Shown here in pieces: positions 19,994 to 25,632 of a stretch of 25,632 bases of DNA. The stretch comes from a virus. The notes under the pieces were generated by a model. It was not told the DNA's origin, made no database searches, and was given only the letters and a program-made list of their open reading frames with translations. Position 1 is the stretch's first letter. Each line of letters begins with the position of its first letter. Location of the stretch: positions 1-25,632 of IMG/VR virus record IMGVR_UViG_3300043313_001732. One strand, given 5' to 3'. The position numbers and the translations under genes are program-made.

Positions 19994-21511
19994 GTGGAGA
20001 TCGCAGCCCCGCAGTTCGAGATCGGCAGCATCGTCGAGCCCACCCCTGATGCCGCGATCAGACCGGCGGGTCGGGTCGGCCGCGTTGAGTCGAGGGGGTG
20101 GACCGAGTTCCGCGATCAGCCGGGGTACTGGCGCTACACGGTCAGGTGGCCCGGCGGGGGCACGTCGAGCGAGGACGACAAGCACTTGCAGACCTCGGAC
20201 GTGATCGCCTGCGACTTGAAGGTCGTCGTCAGCGGCGCCCCGATCAAGGTTGAGACGAACACCACGGCGACCGTCGACGAGCTGATCGAGCAGGTTCTCC
20301 TCAAGGGCGGCATCGCGACCCACGAAGGCGCGGTCAAGTGGGAGCTCCGCACCGAGGCCGGGAGGCAGCTCACGCATCTTGTCGGGGACGGGGATCTCGT
20401 CGACGGCGAGACGGTTCTCTTCCTCGATCCCGAGGTCGGCGGTGGTGGCGAGCGTGGCGCGGAAAGCCCCGCTGGCCCGGTGGGGGTGCCCGGTTACATC
20501 TACCCCGATCCGACCAGCGGCACCGAGGGGGGCTGGCAGGGGACGCCGCCCGCGGAGGGCACCCGGCGCAAGCTGATCCTCGACACGCTCGAGCGGACGG
20601 CGCTGAGCTACGTCCCCGGCCGCAGCACCGCGATCCACTTCGCCGACGCGATCGAGTCGGCGCTGCTCGAGCTGACGATCGACGAGGAGGCGCGCGAGCG
20701 TCGCGCTTCGATGGAGCGCCTCGACGTCTCGGCCGAAGAATCCAACTCCCGCGGTGGGCGCGAGCTCCGCATCGTGCTGGCGCCGAACCCCGACCGACGC
20801 GATCCCTCGTCGATGGTCTTCGTCGAGATCGACAACGAGAAGGGCACCAGCGTCGGCGGATTCGAGCGTCGCGAGGTCGACGGGAAGACCCACATCGTGA
20901 TCCCGGTGCCGTTCCCGGTCGGGCCGGTCGGGGTGAAGTGCGCCAGGGGCGGCACCCACGCTTGGCCTCGCAACCCGAACCGCGACGGGAGGAGCTGCTT
21001 GAAGTGCGGCACGTTCCCCGAGGAAGCGGGCTTCTCGTTCCGCGACGATGCCTGGGTGACGGAGGTTGCCTACCAGGCCGCGGGCGCCGCGACCCGGCCG
21101 CTGCTCGAAGACCACCCCGACTACGTCTTCCCGGCCGAGCGGGTGCAGGACGCGGTCGCCTATCTCCTCGAGACGTTCGGTGTCCCGCGGGCCTGCCACG
21201 GCTGCCAGGAAGAGCAGCTCGAGCACGGCCGCGCGGAGGCTATGGACGCGCCGGGCGAGGACCGCGGCGACGACGCGCCCGCCCAGGGCGACACCGTCCC
21301 CGACGAGTTTTCCTGCGCCACCGTGGCCTGCGAACGGCTCATGGATCGGTTGGAGGAGGGGCCGGTGCCCAACGCCGCCGAACTTGCCCGCGTGATCGAC
21401 ATCCTGCGCCACGGCAACGGCGCCGCCTACCGCCTCAGCCCGGCGATGGCCGAGGCCCTCGGCGGGATCGAGGACCGGCTCTCGGAGATCCGCGACGGGG
21501 TGCGCGACTGA
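19994..21511 (+). CDS. Ubiquitin-like (beta-grasp) domain protein with zinc ribbon
   Basis: GGAGGAGAG precedes the GTG. The 505 residues fall into at least four parts. Residues 1-70 are beta-rich with aromatic residues (SH3-like). Residues 73-152 resemble DUF2604-type ubiquitin-like proteins: LKVVVSGAPIKVETN, then TVDELIEQVL, KWELRTEAG and ETVLFLDPEVGGGG. The last strand ends in Gly149-Gly152, as in ubiquitin relatives. Here more protein follows, so processing after Gly-Gly would be needed to free it. Residues 190-300 are mixed helix and strand. Residues 316-338 form a zinc ribbon (Cys316, His322, CLKC 335-338), with a later CHGC at 401-404. No E1, E2 or JAB peptidase gene is visible nearby. 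Domain calls are by eye. Confidence 0.75.
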   Translation: MEIAAPQFEIGSIVEPTPDAAIRPAGRVGRVESRGWTEFRDQPGYWRYTVRWPGGGTSSEDDKHLQTSDVIACDLKVVVSGAPIKVETNTTATVDELIEQVLLKGGIATHEGAVKWELRTEAGRQLTHLVGDGDLVDGETVLFLDPEVGGGGERGAESPAGPVGVPGYIYPDPTSGTEGGWQGTPPAEGTRRKLILDTLERTALSYVPGRSTAIHFADAIESALLELTIDEEARERRASMERLDVSAEESNSRGGRELRIVLAPNPDRRDPSSMVFVEIDNEKGTSVGGFERREVDGKTHIVIPVPFPVGPVGVKCARGGTHAWPRNPNRDGRSCLKCGTFPEEAGFSFRDDAWVTEVAYQAAGAATRPLLEDHPDYVFPAERVQDAVAYLLETFGVPRACHGCQEEQLEHGRAEAMDAPGEDRGDDAPAQGDTVPDEFSCATVACERLMDRLEEGPVPNAAELARVIDILRHGNGAAYRLSPAMAEALGGIEDRLSEIRDGVRD

Positions 21512-21564
21512 TGGCCCGCGCAACCTCAACGGGGGGGGGGGGGTACTCACATGCCCGCCTCTGA
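21511..21564 (+). CDS. 17-codon frame through a poly-G tract, possibly the true start of the next gene
   Basis: The ATG shares a base with the preceding stop (TGATG), the junction used twice more downstream. As read, it ends after 17 codons. If the G-run were one base shorter, the frame would run directly into the 21551 gene and add 13 residues (MARATSTGGGGTH). It is therefore either a slippery leader or an assembly error. Confidence 0.4.
   Translation: MARATSTGGGGYSHARL
21531..21543 (+). repeat. Homopolymer of 13 G
   Basis: Thirteen consecutive G bases lie 7 nt before the ATG of the next gene. The run is long enough for polymerase slippage or sequencing error, and it could also act as an extended ribosome site. 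Confidence 0.95.
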
Positions 21565-21829
21565 GCCGATCCCGATCACGGACGCCTTCAAGGTCTGCTT
21601 CGAGCGGTTGCTCGAGAGCCACGGCGACGCGAGCCCGGAAGAAATCACCGACACCGTCGCCCGCGAGTACGGCATCCCGCTCGAGTCGCTCAACGAAGCG
21701 ATCGCCCGCCAGGTGCCGGTCGTGATGCTCTACGCCGCCGCCTTCGGGCCGGCTCGAGCGATCGGGGCGAGCAACATGGGCGCCTTCATCGCCGGGGTGG
21801 CCTGGGAGCAGTCGAGGTCGGCCACGTGA
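21551..21829 (+). CDS. Small helical hypothetical protein
   Basis: This 92-residue protein uses the ATG just after the poly-G tract. It is helical (DAFKVCFERLLESHG, PEEITDTVAREYGIPLESLN, AAAFGPARAIGASNMGAFIA). The middle could be a short helix-turn-helix. The stop overlaps the next start (GTGA). See the poly-G feature for a possible longer N-terminus. Confidence 0.7.
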   Translation: MPASEPIPITDAFKVCFERLLESHGDASPEEITDTVAREYGIPLESLNEAIARQVPVVMLYAAAFGPARAIGASNMGAFIAGVAWEQSRSAT

Positions 21830-22002
21830 CCCGCGCCGAGCGCGAAGAGAAGGTGATCGAGGCCGTGCGCGGCTACCTGCCGGACGTCAAGCTCGGTAGC
21901 GGGGTCGTGATCCAGATCGAGGCTTGCGCCGAGCCCGAGAAGCACGACGGCGCGCTTTTCACCGTCACCCAGGCCCGCGACCGCTTCGCCTGCCGCCGCT
22001 GA
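21826..22002 (+). CDS. Very small hypothetical protein
   Basis: This 58-residue protein starts at GTGA. An N-terminal helix (TRAEREEKVIEAVRGYLP) is followed by beta strands (GSGVVIQIEACAEP, ALFTVTQARDRFACRR). It shares a base with the next gene (TGATG). No family is recognised. Confidence 0.65.
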   Translation: MTRAEREEKVIEAVRGYLPDVKLGSGVVIQIEACAEPEKHDGALFTVTQARDRFACRR

Positions 22003-22199
22003 TGGCCCGCCTCGAGGATCTCCCCGCCGATGCTCTCGACCAATGCGGCGAGTACAGCCCGCGGGGGAATCGGTGCTCGAAGGAAGCCGACCACGGCGGT
22101 CAGCACAGCTTCGAGGAAGCGATTCCGGTAGGCCCGGTGATCCACTGTCCGTTTGACGCCGGCCACGACAACGGCACCTATGGCGGGGGGTGGGACTGA
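22002..22199 (+). CDS. Small Cys/His-rich protein
   Basis: This 65-residue protein has Cys15, Cys25, a DHGGQH cluster at 30-35 and later Cys49 and His54. The spacing fits a small zinc site, common in phage proteins of this size. TGATG couplings lie on both sides. Confidence 0.68.
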   Translation: MARLEDLPADALDQCGEYSPRGNRCSKEADHGGQHSFEEAIPVGPVIHCPFDAGHDNGTYGGGWD

Positions 22200-22534
22200 T
22201 GGCCCGCCAGCGCAAGGCCGGCGAGACGCTCGAGGAGCTCACCAAGGACGGCGGCGCGGTGCGGCTGCCGAAAAAGAAGCAGCTCGCCCTCCCGCACATC
22301 GTCGAAGAGTTCCTCTCGCTGACGATCTCCGAGCCCGACAGCTACTCGACGATGTCGGAGCAGAAGCAGGCCGAGATCGACCGGGAAATGATCGGCTTCG
22401 CCAAGGGGCAAGAGAAGCTCCGCGAGTTCATCGCCCTCTGCGGCGTCGACGCGATCGCCGACCTGGCCGACGTCCGTGACGATCGCCAGCCGCGGCCGCA
22501 GGACGTAGGGGGCCTGCGCGTGTGGATGAGGTAG
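22199..22534 (+). CDS. Hypothetical protein
   Basis: This 111-residue protein begins at TGATG. The start is basic (ARQRKAGETLEEL, PKKKQLALPHIVEEF). The rest is helical (SEQKQAEIDREMIGFAKGQE, KLREFIALCGVDAIADLADV). It lies a few genes before the terminase. No family is recognised. Confidence 0.68.
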   Translation: MARQRKAGETLEELTKDGGAVRLPKKKQLALPHIVEEFLSLTISEPDSYSTMSEQKQAEIDREMIGFAKGQEKLREFIALCGVDAIADLADVRDDRQPRPQDVGGLRVWMR

Positions 22535-22656
22535 AGCCGCATTGGGCTGACGTCCTCGGCGGTGCGGCCTGGCTGATCGTCGTCCTCGAGATCGACCTCC
22601 TCTTCTTCGTCGGTGTCGTCCGCGCGCTCGAGGCGCTCGAGGCGGCGCTCTCGTGA
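22522..22656 (+). CDS. Very small membrane protein
   Basis: This 44-residue protein starts at GTG, overlapping the previous gene by 13 bp. One hydrophobic segment (VLGGAAWLIVVLEIDLLFFVGVV region) is followed by a short charged helix. The GTGA coupling to the next frame supports it. Confidence 0.55.
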   Translation: MDEVEPHWADVLGGAAWLIVVLEIDLLFFVGVVRALEALEAALS

Positions 22657-22745
22657 GCCCCTACCTTTGGGTACTCGGCTACGGCGTCGTCCTGGGCGGC
22701 TCCGTCGTCTACCTCGTCCACCTATTCGTGGAGGTCTTGCTGTGA
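22653..22745 (+). CDS. 30-residue membrane peptide
   Basis: It starts at GTGA and is almost entirely hydrophobic (SPYLWVLGYGVVLGGSVVYL, then VHLFVEVLL). It is coupled by GTGA to the next gene. With the previous gene it could form a small membrane pair. Confidence 0.5.
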   Translation: MSPYLWVLGYGVVLGGSVVYLVHLFVEVLL

Positions 22746-23059
22746 GCAACCACCCCGAAGACTGCCCTTGCGTCAACTGCAACCCGACCGCCTGCACCGA
22801 TTGCGGGATGGCCTCGCCGGGCGGCACCCACTTGAACGAGCGCGGGATCTGCCGCCACAGCCGGGCTTGCACCGGGCGGCAGATGCTCAAGGCCGGCGCT
22901 CCCGTCGAGGCGGCCGCGGCACACGCTCAGGGCCTCGATCGCGATGCCGGCGGTGTGGCGCCCGAGCTCACGTTGACCGAGGGCGAGCTCCGCGAGGGCA
23001 AGTCGCACTTCCCTGTCGACGAGTGGCCCTTCGACGACGATCCGCCCGACCCCCTCTAG
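22742..23059 (+). CDS. Cysteine-rich zinc protein
   Basis: This 105-residue protein starts at GTGA. The first 45 residues hold eight cysteines (DCPCVNCNPTACTDCG, then CRHSRAC), enough for two zinc sites. The rest is an Ala-rich helix and an acidic C-terminus (DEWPFDDDPPDPL). The role is unknown; the position before the terminase genes suggests DNA-related work. Confidence 0.7.
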   Translation: MSNHPEDCPCVNCNPTACTDCGMASPGGTHLNERGICRHSRACTGRQMLKAGAPVEAAAAHAQGLDRDAGGVAPELTLTEGELREGKSHFPVDEWPFDDDPPDPL

Positions 23060-23062
23060 CTG

Positions 23063-23323
23063 ATGGCATTCGGCCCCCTCAAGCGCGGTCCCCAGACCGA
23101 CGACCCGATTGACCGCCAGTTCAAGATCCGCGTCCGCGCGGCCGACCTCGAGACGATCGAGCGCATGGCCCGCGACGGCGTCACCCTGCCGGAGCGGAAG
23201 ATCCCGCCGGGCTCGAGCAAATCCGAGCTCACCCGGATCGCCCTCGGCCTCGACGACCCGCCGGACACCACCCCCGGCAAGAACGCCCTCGACGAGCTGA
23301 CCCGGAGGGTGCGCAAAACCTAA
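23063..23323 (+). CDS. Small ribbon-helix-helix-like protein
   Basis: The 86 residues contain RQFKIRVRAADLETIERMAR, then a loop and SKSELTRIALGL. This strand-helix-helix order matches CopG/Arc-type DNA-binding proteins. It could bind as a dimer near the packaging site or act as a local repressor. The call is by pattern only. Confidence 0.6.
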   Translation: MAFGPLKRGPQTDDPIDRQFKIRVRAADLETIERMARDGVTLPERKIPPGSSKSELTRIALGLDDPPDTTPGKNALDELTRRVRKT

Positions 23324-23341
23324 CCAGCGAAAGGAGGGCGA

Positions 23342-24157
23342 ATGCCGCCGAAGCGTGACTACACGGCGAACGAAATTGATCTCGCGCTCGCGGCCTTCGC
23401 CCTCGAAGGTGGCCGTCAGAAGCCGACCGAGAAGCTCCTCCGGGCGGCCGGCGTCAAGGTTCCCTTTGGCACTCTGCGCGGCTGGGCCTACGAAATCCAC
23501 GCCGACCGCTACCAGCAGATCTTGCTCGAAGTCGAAGAGCAGGTCCGCTCGCGGATGGCCGACGACTACCACCGCCTCGCCCGGATCTCGACCGAGCTCT
23601 CCGAGGACGTCCTCCGCAGGATCAAGGAGACGCTCGAGCGCCGCGACAAGGAGTTCAAAGAGGCCGACGAGAAGCTCGTCGACGCCGAACGGCGCCTTGC
23701 CGAGATCAACACCCTGATCGACCTCGATCAGCGCGAGCTCGCCACTTCGATCGAGCTGCCCGACGTCGACTCGTTGATCGAGGAGATCCTCGCCAACCCC
23801 GGCGACCTCGAGCTCGACCCGATGGTGGTCGCCAAGTTGAATGGGGCCTACAAGCGCCGCGGTGAGATCGTCGCCGAGATCGAAGGCGCGTGGAAGCGCC
23901 GGGCGGCCGCCGAGATCACCCTCAAAGAGCTCGGCAAGGTTCTCCACGAGTCGGCCGTCATGGGCGGCGTCTCCACCGAAAAGCTCCAACTGCTCACCGG
24001 CCAGGCGACCGATCGCGTCGAACACAGCTTCCCCGAGTTGCAGCGCGCGCTCGAGGCGAAGGGCATCCGCCTCGCGGTCGGCCAGGGCGCCCCTCGAGCA
24101 GCGTTGCCGGCGGCGTCCCCGGTGATCGACCTGCCCTCCAAGGCTGCCGATGGTTGA
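23342..24157 (+). CDS. Terminase small subunit-like protein
   Basis: AAGGAGGG precedes the ATG. The 271 residues have an N-terminal helix-turn-helix-like region (about 7-60: TANEIDLALAAFALEG, EKLLRAAGVKVPFGTLRGWA). Long charged helices (70-200) follow, including a coiled-coil stretch, and then a helical C-terminus. This build and the 8-bp overlap with the large terminase support a DNA-recognition subunit of the packaging motor. It is longer than many small terminases (usually 100-200 residues). Confidence 0.78.
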   Translation: MPPKRDYTANEIDLALAAFALEGGRQKPTEKLLRAAGVKVPFGTLRGWAYEIHADRYQQILLEVEEQVRSRMADDYHRLARISTELSEDVLRRIKETLERRDKEFKEADEKLVDAERRLAEINTLIDLDQRELATSIELPDVDSLIEEILANPGDLELDPMVVAKLNGAYKRRGEIVAEIEGAWKRRAAAEITLKELGKVLHESAVMGGVSTEKLQLLTGQATDRVEHSFPELQRALEAKGIRLAVGQGAPRAALPAASPVIDLPSKAADG

Positions 24158-25632
24158 GCTCGCGGCGGGGCTCGAGCTCGAAGTCGACGACCCGGCGCTG
24201 CTCGAGGACCCCGAGGTTCTCGAACTGCTCTCCAAGGCCAACGAGTCGATCGAGGAAAACCCCCTCTACCGCTACGTCCCCCACGAGCGGCAACTGATCT
24301 TCCACCAGCACCGGGTGAAGACCAAGGCTTTCGTCGGCGGCAACCGCTCCGGCAAGTCCACGGCCACCGTGATCGACTGCCTGATCCAAGCCATCGACGT
24401 CGATCAGATCCCCCCCGACCTCGCCGGCTATCGGCTCTGGCCGAAGGGGACGAAGTTCAAGTGCCGCTTCATCACCCCCGACTACGGCAAGCCCTTCCAA
24501 TCGCTCGTCGAGGCGATCCAGATGTGGGTGCCGCCGTCGCAGCTCAAGGGCGGGTCCTGGGAGACGGCCTACAAGGACAAGGACCACATCCTCGCCTTCG
24601 CCAACGGGTCGGTCTTCGACTTTATGACCACCGAACAGCCGAGCTCCAAGCACGGCGGCTCGGCGCGTCACCGCATCGTCTGGGACGAGGAGCCGCCCGA
24701 CACCGAAGAGGGCGAACGGATCTACACCCAGGCCCGTATGCGGATCGCCGACTACCACGGCGACATGCTCTGGGGCTTCACCCCGATCTCCGAACGGCTC
24801 GGCTGGGTCTTCGACGAGATCTACGAGCAGGCGGTCGAAGACGGCGAGGAGCTCGGCGACCGGGCCTGGCTCAACGAGGAGGCCGGCCTGCTCTTGGTGC
24901 AGGCGTCGATCTACGAGAACCCGCATCTCTCCGAGGAAGGCCGCGAAGACGCGATCGCCGGCATCCGCGCCGACCAGCGCGACGCGGTCGTTGACGGCAC
25001 CTTCACCAACGCGAAAGGCTTGGTCTACGAGACGTTCGAGGCCGCGGTCGGTGGCCTGCACGTGGTGCCCGAGGAGTGGATCGACAAGGATCTCGTCGGC
25101 AACCTCGAACACCTCGACACGATCGACCCCGGCCAGGTCGAGACGGCGATCCTCTTCACCGGCATCGACAAGCACGGCCGCGTCGTCGTCTACGACGAAC
25201 TCACCCTGTCGGGCCGCACCGCCGTCCCCGAAGCGGCCGCGGAACGGATCAACAATCTCCGCGAAGGCTGGGGCCTGGGGCCAGTCTGCAAATACAACAT
25301 CATCGACCCGGCCGCGCGCTCGAGGGACCTGGGCTCGGGGGAGCGGGTAGGCGAGCAATGGATCGCCGCCGGCATCCCTGTGATCTACGGCAAGAACGAT
25401 CTCGAGGCCGGCTGCATGGAGATCGAACGTCGCTTCAACCACACCATCGACGACGGCGAGGGCGGCCGCAAAGCCTTCCCGCTGATCGTGATCTCCTCCA
25501 AGTGCGTCGGCCTGATCCGGCAGCTTCGGAAATACCGCAAGAAGCCCAAGGAGGACGGCAGCTTCGGGGTGGTCAAGAAAGACGACCACAAGCCCGACGC
25601 GCTCCGCTACGTCTGCATGGAGCGCCGCGTCC
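24150..25632 (+). CDS. Terminase large subunit, 3' end cut
   Basis: The ATG at 24150 overlaps the previous gene by 8 bp, and the frame stays open to the right edge (494 codons seen). The ATPase part has the Walker A GGNRSGKS (63-70), Walker B HRIVWDEEP (Asp179, Glu180) and the coupling-motif region MLWGFTPIS. The nuclease part begins near ILFTGIDKHGRVVVYDE, and DHKPDALRY near the edge fits a late catalytic motif of the RNase H-like nuclease. It translocates DNA into the head and cuts it. The C-terminal end is missing. Confidence 0.95.
   Translation, partial: MVELAAGLELEVDDPALLEDPEVLELLSKANESIEENPLYRYVPHERQLIFHQHRVKTKAFVGGNRSGKSTATVIDCLIQAIDVDQIPPDLAGYRLWPKGTKFKCRFITPDYGKPFQSLVEAIQMWVPPSQLKGGSWETAYKDKDHILAFANGSVFDFMTTEQPSSKHGGSARHRIVWDEEPPDTEEGERIYTQARMRIADYHGDMLWGFTPISERLGWVFDEIYEQAVEDGEELGDRAWLNEEAGLLLVQASIYENPHLSEEGREDAIAGIRADQRDAVVDGTFTNAKGLVYETFEAAVGGLHVVPEEWIDKDLVGNLEHLDTIDPGQVETAILFTGIDKHGRVVVYDELTLSGRTAVPEAAAERINNLREGWGLGPVCKYNIIDPAARSRDLGSGERVGEQWIAAGIPVIYGKNDLEAGCMEIERRFNHTIDDGEGGRKAFPLIVISSKCVGLIRQLRKYRKKPKEDGSFGVVKKDDHKPDALRYVCMERRV

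Noticed and set aside
19919-21622. Leftward frame of 567 residues opposite the ubiquitin-like gene
   Set aside because: It is an antisense shadow; the plus frame has a ribosome site, a zinc ribbon and a recognisable domain.
22709-25589. Two long leftward frames opposite the terminase genes
   Set aside because: They mirror the high-GC third positions of the terminase genes and have no own starts or motifs.

Overview
This window is part of a tailed double-stranded DNA phage genome (Caudoviricetes). Evidence for this is a terminase pair, a lysis cassette, a phage replication and recombination module, a tyrosine recombinase and dense ATGA/GTGA gene overlaps. The DNA is GC-rich, with many GTG starts, TANNNT-type -10 boxes and one apparently leaderless promoter, so an actinobacterial host is the best guess; the sequence does not prove it. 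The genes run off both ends: a virion-type protein is cut at the left edge and the large terminase at the right edge. This is therefore an internal piece or a linearised circle of a larger genome.

Layout. Bases 1-4952 run rightward: the end of a large virion-associated protein, three small membrane or coiled-coil proteins, an M15-like peptidase, an Amidase_2 endolysin, a two-segment holin and a RusA resolvase. Bases 4953-5850 hold one gene with its own promoter and terminator (moron-like). Two small rightward genes then meet seven leftward small genes (6252-7964), transcribed from a promoter region at 7965-8010 that also faces a rightward unit (8052-9424). That unit carries a short tyrosine recombinase among small zinc-finger and membrane proteins. 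Bases 9557-16067 are the replication and recombination operon: a winged-helix initiator with palindromic iterons inside its gene, DnaB helicase, small zinc proteins, a RecB/Cas4-like Fe-S nuclease, a Sak4-type ATPase, a DUF669/SSB-like protein, a DNA-binding-like protein and an HNH-like protein. Bases 16068-16496 have no convincing gene but are full of hairpins and end in a tRNA-like 3' half.

Bases 16497-19428 are a leftward operon of small acidic proteins of unknown function that ends in a secreted matrixin-like metalloprotease. This block almost lacks the CTCGAG palindrome that is strikingly frequent elsewhere, and it looks like imported accessory DNA. After an intergenic region of about 560 bp, rightward transcription resumes with a 505-residue protein carrying a ubiquitin-like beta-grasp domain with a Gly-Gly-type end. 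It is followed by a run of small zinc or membrane proteins, one of them preceded by a 13-G homopolymer, and then small and large terminase.

The perfect palindrome GTGTACAC sits at three intergenic promoters, with a near-copy at a fourth. It probably marks a phage-wide operator or activator site linking the moron-like gene, the divergent middle operons, the accessory operon and the ubiquitin-like gene. The most interesting items are the ubiquitin-like protein, the GTGTACAC network, the iteron origin, the CTCGAG enrichment and its gap over the accessory block, the poly-G tract, and two tRNA-like RNA elements.
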